This document shows, in pieces, positions 53,897 to 60,982 of a DNA stretch of 64,000 nt (its first letter is position 1; each line of letters begins with the position of its first letter). The stretch covers positions 6,750,501 to 6,814,500 of the forward strand of contig NZ_AP019400.1 of the NCBI RefSeq assembly GCF_004295585.1. The letters are read 5' to 3'. The notes under the pieces are model-generated. The model was given only the letters and a program-made list of their open reading frames with translations, was not told the origin of the DNA and ran no database searches. Source of the DNA: Cohnella abietis. GTDB lineage: Bacteria; Bacillota; Bacilli; Paenibacillales; Paenibacillaceae. Position numbers and translations under genes: made by a program.

Positions 53897-54817
53897 TTAA
53901 AAAATGCTATCGCCAGTCAGTTTTTTTGAAGTGTAATTGGCCAAAAACAACAGCCCTAGTGCTACTATTGATCGGGCAAACAGGACGGCTGTAGAGAAGG
54001 AATGGCGCCCAGATACCAAGCCCATATTGTAGATATACAAATCTAGGCTTTCAGCCATTCTCATGTTCATGTTGTTCTTCAACATAAAGATCTGTTCAAA
54101 GTTGCTGCCTAGCATTCCACTGACAGCGAGGATAAACAAAATGGCGATAGTAGGGCGTATGCTCTGAACGGTAATATGCCACATTCGCTGCCATCGGTTT
54201 GCGCCATCCAGCTCCGCCGCTTCGTATAGCCCCGGATCAATGCCAGATACTGCAGCTATGTAGATGATGGCACTCCAGCCGGTTTCTTTGAGCGTATCGG
54301 AGAAAAAGGTAATCCACCAGAAGTACTTAGGGTCGCTATTAAACAAAATTTCGCTTTGCTGGAGCCCCAGTGCCATGCCCAACTGGTTGATCACACCGCC
54401 CTCGCCCAGCCAGTTAAGCATAATGCCGCCAAAGATCGTCCAAGCAATAAAGTGCGGCAGGTACGAGATGGTTTGAACGGTACGCTTAAATTTAATGCTC
54501 CGTATTTCATTGAGCATTAAGGCAAATAAAATAGGAATGGGAAAGCCCAATACTAGCTTGATGGTGCTCATCCCAAGAGTATTGCGAATAGAGCGCCAGA
54601 AACGGTCATCCGTAATAAAATCCTGAAAGTGTTTCAGCCCCACAAAGGGTGATTCCAGCATGGGCTTAGCAATGCTGTAGTCCATAAATGCAATAATGAG
54701 CCAAAACATGGGGAGATAACAAAAGATCACCATCCAGATAATCCCGGGGATTACCATGCTTTGTATTTGCCATTGCTTAAGAAACATCTTCATTTGTCCT
54801 GTTTTGTACTGGAACAT
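53897..54817 (-). CDS. Carbohydrate ABC transporter permease (YtcO/LplB type)
   Basis: A 306-aa permease with six membrane segments, the EAA loop YEAAELDGANRWQRMWHITV, and the C-terminal SKKLTGDSIF. The ATG at 54817 has AAGGGGG upstream; the frame extends 32 codons further but without a site. It is the first gene of the five-gene operon ending at 47677 and is divergent from the GH16 gene 147 bases away. Confidence 0.92.
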   Translation of the reverse strand: MFQYKTGQMKMFLKQWQIQSMVIPGIIWMVIFCYLPMFWLIIAFMDYSIAKPMLESPFVGLKHFQDFITDDRFWRSIRNTLGMSTIKLVLGFPIPILFALMLNEIRSIKFKRTVQTISYLPHFIAWTIFGGIMLNWLGEGGVINQLGMALGLQQSEILFNSDPKYFWWITFFSDTLKETGWSAIIYIAAVSGIDPGLYEAAELDGANRWQRMWHITVQSIRPTIAILFILAVSGMLGSNFEQIFMLKNNMNMRMAESLDLYIYNMGLVSGRHSFSTAVLFARSIVALGLLFLANYTSKKLTGDSIF

Positions 54818-54964
54818 ATTGTCTGCCCCCTTCCCCTTTATCGTATGAAAATACGCATGGGAAAAAAAGGCCACGATTATTGACCCTATCCCATTTTTAT
54901 AGATTTGCCTCACCCAACGCTAAAATTAAGTATGCTGTGAATAAATGAAAGGAGTGTGCAAGGG

Positions 54965-55708
54965 ATGAATAAGCTTTTATGGCAGCAGAATTTTTTAGAT
55001 AGAAATACCGACTTGAGTGCATGGAACATTCGCGTTGGCAACGACTTGATTGATAGCAATGGCAATGCCATATGCCCAGGTTGGGGGAATGGGGAGCAGC
55101 AGTTTTATACGGGGAATTCTAGCAACCTGTATATTAATGAATCCGGCCTAAATCTTTGTGCGAACCGTGAAACCATTGAAGCAGACGGACGTCGCTTTGC
55201 ATATACATCGGCCCGTTTGGACACCAAGGACCATCTCTCTTTCTGCTACGGTAAGCTAGTCGTGCGTGCGAAGCTGCCTGTAGGACAGGGATTATGGCCC
55301 GCCATCTGGCTACTTCCACAGCAAGACACTTATGGCACCTGGCCCGCCTCCGGTGAAATAGATATTATGGAAGCCAAAGGCCGCCTGCCCCAGCAAATAT
55401 CCGGTACGCTACACTACGGTAAGGATATGGAAAATAAATTTACCGATGAGTTCTCCTATCAGCTTGAAAACGGGACGATTAACCAATTCCGCGATTATGC
55501 GTTGGAATGGGACTCCAGCTCCATCCGTTGGCTGGTAGATGGACATTGCTACGCCGAGCAGCGCCTGCAGCCGGGCATCATGCCCTTCGATCAGCCTTTT
55601 TATCTGGTGCTCAACCTTGCCATAGGCGGCTGGTATGATAATGTATCGGTAGATGAAGCTGCGCTGCCTGCGGTAATGACGGTTTCAGGCATATGGCTGT
55701 ATGAGTAG
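54965..55708 (+). CDS. GH16 beta-glucanase without signal peptide
   Basis: A 247-aa glycoside hydrolase of family 16, the laminarinase/lichenase group that cuts beta-1,3 or beta-1,3-1,4 glucans. The catalytic motif GEIDIMEAKG gives Glu131 (nucleophile), Asp133 and Glu136 (acid/base); WPAIWLLPQ and the C-terminal FYLVLNLAIGGWYDN are family hallmarks. The ATG at 54965 has AAAGGAG ten bases upstream; no hydrophobic leader exists, so the enzyme is probably cytoplasmic and acts on imported oligosaccharides, or is released by another route. It is divergent from the importer operon at 47677-54817. Confidence 0.92.
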   Translation: MNKLLWQQNFLDRNTDLSAWNIRVGNDLIDSNGNAICPGWGNGEQQFYTGNSSNLYINESGLNLCANRETIEADGRRFAYTSARLDTKDHLSFCYGKLVVRAKLPVGQGLWPAIWLLPQQDTYGTWPASGEIDIMEAKGRLPQQISGTLHYGKDMENKFTDEFSYQLENGTINQFRDYALEWDSSSIRWLVDGHCYAEQRLQPGIMPFDQPFYLVLNLAIGGWYDNVSVDEAALPAVMTVSGIWLYE

Positions 55709-55756
55709 TTGATAGAGTAGGCAGGGCATACGAGGAATAGGCAATAGGGAAAATGG

Positions 55757-55796
55757 AAACGACCAGACGTAGCTTATGCTACTCCGGTCGTTTTTC
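55757..55796. terminator. Terminator after the GH16 gene
   Basis: AAACGACC..GTAGC, loop TTAT, GCTAC..GGTCGTTT followed by TTCC on the plus strand, 48 bases after the GH16 stop. Confidence 0.8.
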
Positions 55797-55816
55797 CTAT
55801 CTATCTACTCAAAAAA

Positions 55817-55845
55817 TTGATAAAGTAAAGATAGTCTTGTATTAA
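55817..55845 (+). promoter_or_regulatory. Sigma-A promoter of the response-regulator gene
   Basis: TTGATA, a 17-base spacer and TATTAA, 37 bases before the start codon; one mismatch to consensus in each box. Confidence 0.6.
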
Positions 55846-55882
55846 ACTGAGTGTTAGGCCTTATAGAAGGGGAAAAGGAATC

Positions 55883-56578
55883 ATGGCGACTACCATCTTA
55901 ACTGTAGATGATGATGTTCATTTACAAGAAATGCTCCAGCTGTTTCTTAATGCTGAAGGATTTCTTGTCCACCAAGCTTTCAACGGGGAGCAATGCATTC
56001 GCTTTCTCAAAGACCAGCAGCCAGATTTGATCCTGTTAGATATCCAAATGCCAGATATCGATGGTATTACCTTGTGTCGAGAAATTAGACCTCTTTATAA
56101 TCTCCCCATCCTGTTTCTAACGGGAAACTCTCAGCAGGAGGAAATGTTAAACTCCCTGCAGGCTGGCGGTGATGATTTTATTACCAAGCCTTACAACCAT
56201 ATAGAATTAGTGGCCAGAATTCATTCCCACCTCCGTTGGGGTAAGCTGCTTAATCAGACAAAACGGTCTATAAATAAGCTCAGCTTTCCAGGGTTGGAGA
56301 TTGATCTGGACCGCTTAACTGTCATTGTAAACGATCATCCCGTTACTCTCATGGCTAAAGAGCTTCATTTACTACTCACACTCGTTCAAAATCCTAAGAG
56401 AGTCTATCATCCCAGACAGCTCTACGATTTAATTTGGAACGACATTGCAGGCTACTCCTCTAGTCTGATCAAAGTACATATCCATAAGCTGCGTAAGAAA
56501 ATTGAGGCCAACCCGCTAGAGCCGCGATATATTCAAACAGTAAAAGGATTTGGATACAAATTTGAGATAAGAGAGTAA
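55883..56578 (+). CDS. OmpR-family response regulator
   Basis: A 231-aa regulator. The receiver domain (about 1-118) has acidic VDDD, phospho-acceptor Asp53 in LILLDIQMP and Lys in FITKPYNH; the winged-helix domain (about 133-230) ends with VHIHKLRKKIE and YIQTVKGFGYKF. AGAAGGGGAAAAGG lies upstream of the ATG. No kinase is encoded in its own transcript; the two 7TM-DISM kinases that converge on it (56840-60845) are the nearest candidate partners, which is inferred from position only. Confidence 0.93.
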   Translation: MATTILTVDDDVHLQEMLQLFLNAEGFLVHQAFNGEQCIRFLKDQQPDLILLDIQMPDIDGITLCREIRPLYNLPILFLTGNSQQEEMLNSLQAGGDDFITKPYNHIELVARIHSHLRWGKLLNQTKRSINKLSFPGLEIDLDRLTVIVNDHPVTLMAKELHLLLTLVQNPKRVYHPRQLYDLIWNDIAGYSSSLIKVHIHKLRKKIEANPLEPRYIQTVKGFGYKFEIRE

Positions 56579-56588
56579 ATTCCCCTAC

Positions 56589-56741
56589 CTATTCCACCCA
56601 AATAGTGACGACATTATATTTTGCTAGACTAACTACCATTGTCTCCGTTAATTTATGTCCCGCTTTCAGCAAGAGAAATCCTTGTCCCGTATAAATATCC
56701 TGTGCCACCGTTTTTCCAATTACAAACTTGGTTACGATCAT
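56589..56741 (-). CDS. 50-aa protein resembling the N-terminal segment of HD-GYP proteins
   Basis: The minus-strand frame starts at ATG 56741, ten bases after AGAGGTG, and ends TAG at 56589. The protein starts MIVTKFVIGKTVAQDIY, then GFLLLKAGHKLTETM and ends KYNVVTIWVE. The pattern (V..G.xVAxDIYTxxGxLLLxxGxxLTExxVxxLxxYxVxxVxV) is that of the beta-rich leader found before HD-GYP cyclic-di-GMP phosphodiesterase domains, but no HD-GYP domain follows. It is 98 bases downstream of the degenerate kinase gene and in the same direction, so it may be part of that operon, or a remnant of a larger gene. Confidence 0.6.
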   Translation of the reverse strand: MIVTKFVIGKTVAQDIYTGQGFLLLKAGHKLTETMVVSLAKYNVVTIWVE

Positions 56742-56839
56742 CTTTTGCACCTCTATACCCCCTCTAACCTAAGCTAAAGCAAAGTATAATTTTCCGAGGT
56801 TAACTGGGGGTAAATTATAAAAGTTTCTCACCATCTGCA

Positions 56840-58777
56840 TCACTCTGTAACCATTAATGGCAAGCTAACATAGTACCGGCTGCCTTGCCCTAGCTCGTTA
56901 TCCGCCCATAGTTCTCCGCCATGCCGCTCGACAATTTCTTTGGCAGCCGCAAGACCTGCTAAGCGCTGCTCAGTCTCTTCGCCATCGCCACTGTCACCCA
57001 CCATAATCCTGACCGTTTTATGCTGATGACTCGCTTGCAGTGTAATCATTCCACCCAGCGGAGTACAGGCACAAGCATTTTCCACTAGATTCTGCACAAC
57101 TCTTCGCATCAATAAGGGCTCCAGAAGCACATCAGCATCGCAATCAGGGGAGCTAATAAGCACCTCACAGCGATGTCCTCTCTCTTCTATATCTGCAGCA
57201 AGTCCAGTAAATATATCTTCAATCCATTCCATGAATATTACCATTTGCAAGGCATCCTGCTCGTTATGATCATGGCTTAAATCTAGGAAGCCATCCACAT
57301 GATGGTTGATGTCCTGTAATTTATCGAATGCTCTAGCAAGCAGCCCCTCTTGCTGCTCTGGCTCCATTTCAGTCTGCTTCATAATAAGCTCGATGCTCTC
57401 TTGGACATGATTCAGCGGGCTTCGTACTTCCTGAGAAATATTAGATAACAATTCCATACGCTTAGCCTCCGTAATAATGAGCTCATCATTTTTCCGTCTT
57501 AGACTCTCCTTCTGAGCGTCAACAGTTTCCTTCAAGTCCACGTTCCATTTGGCCAAGGTTTCCACTAGAATGAGCTGTGCTTGTTCGTTATCCTTTTGTA
57601 TACGACTGAGCTGCTTAGCGACTACTATAGCCGTGATGATAAATTCGCCTAGTGAACCGAATTGTATGGCGTAATGGGTAAAAAATGTATCCGTTAAAAC
57701 TCCATAAGACAGTAAGGTACTGGGAACCACAATTGCTAGAAAAGCCGGTATTTTGGCAAGAGCCAAATATTTCGCCATCCGATTTCCCTTCCACGCGCAC
57801 CCTATAATAACTGCGATCATTAAGACGATGATTACCATCTTAAATTGCGCTACATAAGGCGCTATGCCCAGCGGATACATACTAACAATCGCAATTAAAA
57901 CCAAGGGACACACCCAAATCATGCAACGAAGCAATCCGTCTATCTTCGGCGCATAGGAGGCTGGGGACATTATATTTCTTAAGAACAAGCAGCCAAACCA
58001 AACGCTCAGAACAAAATAAAATTCATAGGCCACTGCCGGTGTGTCAAAAAGAATCGTTCGTCCGACTTTCTCTGTTATAGGACCAGTACCTGAATATATC
58101 CCCGCCAATCCATTCCAAACATAGTTAGCCACGCTATAAAACAAAATATATAAAGAGTAGTAAAAGAAGGCGCGATTCTTAGTTGAGATATAAAGTGCAA
58201 ACAAACAGATAACAATAATGAGCATTGCTCCAAAATATAATCCCAGCGTGAGAAATTCAATGTGCGTGGATTTATACAAGGTCGACTGCTCTGCTAACTG
58301 CAACGGAATTATCATTGTATCCGGTGTTTCACTGCGTATATATAAGGTAGAAACTTTTCCTTGAGGAAGCTGGACGGCAAAGGTCGGAATATTACGCTGT
58401 AGTGCGGTTACTTGGTTAAGTCCATACACCTCTACCTTGTTCATCAATGGATTTTTCAAGCTTATTTCCCATTTAACCTTTGCCGAATCATTACGAATAG
58501 AAACACGCACCCAATAAACGGCTGCTTCGTATCCAAAGGAGGATTTGCCGTGTGCGGTTTGAAAGCTTTTATCCATACTGGAAGAAGACACGTCACTATA
58601 CGACCAATTCCCTTTGAAATCTGCTAAAACTTCGATATAAGGGTTTAAGGAATAAGTATGGAGACTGTCCACCAGATTAAGCGTTTTGTTCTTATCAGAC
58701 GCATGAGCTGTTACTGTGAAAGCAACAAGGAATAGGCATATTATATTTAGTATACTTACATATCGTAACATTCGCAT
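56840..58777 (-). CDS. Degenerate 7TM-DISM histidine kinase (H-box His replaced)
   Basis: A 645-aa membrane protein with signal peptide (about 1-26), a 7TMR-DISM extracellular domain (about 30-165: FGYEAAVYWVRVSI), seven membrane segments (about 175-390), a coiled coil, and a kinase-like end. The phospho-acceptor block reads NISQEVRSPLNHV, with Gln449 where His is expected. The N box is NLVENACACTP, and the ATP lid is about 15 residues shorter than in the upstream paralogue, with no GLGL. ATP binding and autophosphorylation are therefore doubtful. The gene is 37 bases after the intact paralogue and has its own AGAAGGGAGAG site, so the open frame is kept under selection; it may act as a receptor or modulating partner of the intact kinase. 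Confidence 0.88.
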   Translation of the reverse strand: MRMLRYVSILNIICLFLVAFTVTAHASDKNKTLNLVDSLHTYSLNPYIEVLADFKGNWSYSDVSSSSMDKSFQTAHGKSSFGYEAAVYWVRVSIRNDSAKVKWEISLKNPLMNKVEVYGLNQVTALQRNIPTFAVQLPQGKVSTLYIRSETPDTMIIPLQLAEQSTLYKSTHIEFLTLGLYFGAMLIIVICLFALYISTKNRAFFYYSLYILFYSVANYVWNGLAGIYSGTGPITEKVGRTILFDTPAVAYEFYFVLSVWFGCLFLRNIMSPASYAPKIDGLLRCMIWVCPLVLIAIVSMYPLGIAPYVAQFKMVIIVLMIAVIIGCAWKGNRMAKYLALAKIPAFLAIVVPSTLLSYGVLTDTFFTHYAIQFGSLGEFIITAIVVAKQLSRIQKDNEQAQLILVETLAKWNVDLKETVDAQKESLRRKNDELIITEAKRMELLSNISQEVRSPLNHVQESIELIMKQTEMEPEQQEGLLARAFDKLQDINHHVDGFLDLSHDHNEQDALQMVIFMEWIEDIFTGLAADIEERGHRCEVLISSPDCDADVLLEPLLMRRVVQNLVENACACTPLGGMITLQASHQHKTVRIMVGDSGDGEETEQRLAGLAAAKEIVERHGGELWADNELGQGSRYYVSLPLMVTE

Positions 58778-58814
58778 GCGGCTCTCCCTTCTCCCTCGCT
58801 AATCTGGAACAGAG

Positions 58815-60845
58815 CTAATCCTCGGCTAGCGGTACGGTGAAATAAAACCGAGAGCCGACCTCAAGCTCGCTTTCCACCCAAATTTCGCCGCCGGAGCGTT
58901 CAACAATTCCCTTAGCAATATCTAAGCCCAACCCACTACCCTGAGCTTCCCCAGCCTTATAATGCCTGCGAAAAATATGATCCAGATGCTCTTGCGCAAT
59001 ACCTTGCCCTGTATCTTGAACCATAATAATACCGATTTTTTGTCCTAAAGCTGCTTTAAGCGTTATTGTCCCGCCCCTAGGCGTAAATTTACATGCATTA
59101 CTAACCAAATTCGCTATTGCTCGTTGTAGCAAACGGGGATCGATGACTATCCTCGCTTCGAGATTAGCGGTTTCCACAATAACATCACAATGTAACCCCA
59201 TATACTCAATTTCTATGGCAAGCTCTTCAAAAACAGCGGTCATATATTCATGGAAAACAACGCTCTGCAGAGCCTGCCTTTCCTGCAAGCCTTGCTGGCG
59301 GCTCAACTGCAAAAAATCATCTATAAAACGATTAACATCGATAACTTTATCGTATACATTGCCTAATATTTTTGCCTGCTGCTCAGGCTGTTTCACTATT
59401 TTCTGCATAAGCGCTTGAATGCCGCCTTGTACATAATTGAGCGGACTACGAATATCATGGGAGATATTTTGCAGAAGCCGTGTACGCGACTGTTGAGCAG
59501 CAATGAGCTCGTTGTTCGTCACCTTCAGGCTTACAGTTTGATCTTCTACTGTTTTCTGCAAAGCCTCGTTCCAATTCTCCAGCCTAACTACGACATCATT
59601 CTGAGCTTTAGCTTGGCTTTTCTGCAATCTTGAAACGTGCTCATACAAAACAAGTGACATAATGAGGAATTCAGTTGCCGATCCGAATTGCATACCAAAG
59701 TGCGTCAGTACATTGTCAGGAAGCAATCCAAATGATAGCAGTATACTGGGGCCTCCAATGATCAGCAGCGGCAAAATAGCGATAGAAAGATACTTCGCTA
59801 AGCTATTTCCTTTCCACGCACAGCCAATAATGACGACCGGCACCATAAAATTAATTAACATTTTAAACCAGATCAAATACGGGGCAATTCCAAAGGAATA
59901 AAAGAAGAACACACCGACAACCATTACGGCACAAATAATAATCATCCACCGACAGAAAAAATCCATTAAGGGGAAGTAATTTTGCGGAACCAATATTTTT
60001 CTAATCGCCAGAAACCCGAAGCCTACACTCATAATGAAGAAAAAATCATACGTATTGGCCGGACCACTCAGCATAAGGCTTCTCTCCATATGCTCCGTTA
60101 AAAATCCGGATTGGAAAATTGGGCGTGCCAGCCCGTTCCAGACAAACTGCGCTAAGCTAAAACAAAAAATATAGAGAATATAATAGAGATAGGACGGGTT
60201 GCGAAAAGTAATATAAATGGAGAACATATACACGATAATGAGCAGAATCATACCGTAATACAAACCATATAATAAGGATTCAATACTTACAGATTCATAA
60301 GTAGTCGACTGTTCTGCTATACGCAAGGGTATGATCATCGATCCCCATGTTTCACAATGAATATATAGAGTAGCAGCCTGTCCAGGAGGTAGGTTAATTG
60401 CATAGGTGGGATACTGTCGTTTTAGGTCTGTATAGGGGGTTGAGCCTTGTATACTGGGAGCAAAAACCTGTATTTTATCCATTAGGGGGTTTATCAAGCT
60501 TATCTCCCATTGCTCGCTAGTAGATTGATTTTCTACTTTAAGTCGAATCCAATAGGAGGACGCAGCGTAACCAAAAGCTGACTTGCCGTTAGCAGGCTGG
60601 AATTTGCTCTGAAGCTCCGTCGTTTGTATATCAGTAAGCGACCATTCACGGTTACTGTCTGGCAGGACGTCCATATGCTCGTTAACGATATATGTAAGTG
60701 CATTGTCCGATAAAAGTAATGGCTCTGAATAACTTGTTGCTTGTTCCTTTGCCATTACATTCGTTGAGCCCATAAGAGCAGTCAATGTCAGGAGAATAAT
60801 AATGGCTATAGCAAGCTTGTAGCCATCACTCTTGTATGCTCGCAT
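58815..60845 (-). CDS. 7TM-DISM sensor histidine kinase
   Basis: A 676-aa membrane kinase. A signal peptide, a 7TMR-DISM extracellular beta domain of the carbohydrate-binding-like type (FGYAASSYWIRLKVE), seven membrane segments (about 190-400), then a kinase core with an intact H box (NISHDIRSPLNYV, His463), N box (NLVSNACKFTP), G1 (DTGQG) and G2 (GSGLGLDIAKGIV). The ATG at 60845 has AAAGGAGAT upstream. A perfect TATAAT lies at 60889-60894 on the minus strand, with a poor -35. It is the first gene of a unit with the degenerate paralogue and the 50-aa ORF. Ligand unknown. Confidence 0.92.
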   Translation of the reverse strand: MRAYKSDGYKLAIAIIILLTLTALMGSTNVMAKEQATSYSEPLLLSDNALTYIVNEHMDVLPDSNREWSLTDIQTTELQSKFQPANGKSAFGYAASSYWIRLKVENQSTSEQWEISLINPLMDKIQVFAPSIQGSTPYTDLKRQYPTYAINLPPGQAATLYIHCETWGSMIIPLRIAEQSTTYESVSIESLLYGLYYGMILLIIVYMFSIYITFRNPSYLYYILYIFCFSLAQFVWNGLARPIFQSGFLTEHMERSLMLSGPANTYDFFFIMSVGFGFLAIRKILVPQNYFPLMDFFCRWMIIICAVMVVGVFFFYSFGIAPYLIWFKMLINFMVPVVIIGCAWKGNSLAKYLSIAILPLLIIGGPSILLSFGLLPDNVLTHFGMQFGSATEFLIMSLVLYEHVSRLQKSQAKAQNDVVVRLENWNEALQKTVEDQTVSLKVTNNELIAAQQSRTRLLQNISHDIRSPLNYVQGGIQALMQKIVKQPEQQAKILGNVYDKVIDVNRFIDDFLQLSRQQGLQERQALQSVVFHEYMTAVFEELAIEIEYMGLHCDVIVETANLEARIVIDPRLLQRAIANLVSNACKFTPRGGTITLKAALGQKIGIIMVQDTGQGIAQEHLDHIFRRHYKAGEAQGSGLGLDIAKGIVERSGGEIWVESELEVGSRFYFTVPLAED

Positions 60846-60888
60846 GCTGGATCTCCTTTCACCTGTTACATTAAAGAGGCACACTGAA

Positions 60889-60917
60889 ATTATACACTTT
60901 TCGCTAATATTCTTTAT
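60889..60917 (-). promoter_or_regulatory. Possible promoter of the kinase operon
   Basis: Perfect -10 box TATAAT (60889-60894, minus strand) with ATAAAG in the -35 position at 17 bases. The -35 is weak, so an activator or extended contact would be needed. Confidence 0.35.
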
Positions 60918-60926
60918 ACAATATCA

Positions 60927-60967
60927 ATTAAAAATAGGCCGCTCTCATCAAGAGATTACGGCCTATT
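60927..60967 (-). terminator. Intrinsic terminator of the repeat-rich SLH gene
   Basis: Minus strand AATAGGCCG..TCTC, loop, GAGA..CGGCCTATT followed by TTTAATT: nine perfect outer pairs. It lies 16 bases after the stop and separates the SLH gene from the kinase operon. Confidence 0.88.
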
Positions 60968-60982
60968 CATCATCTTATGCCT

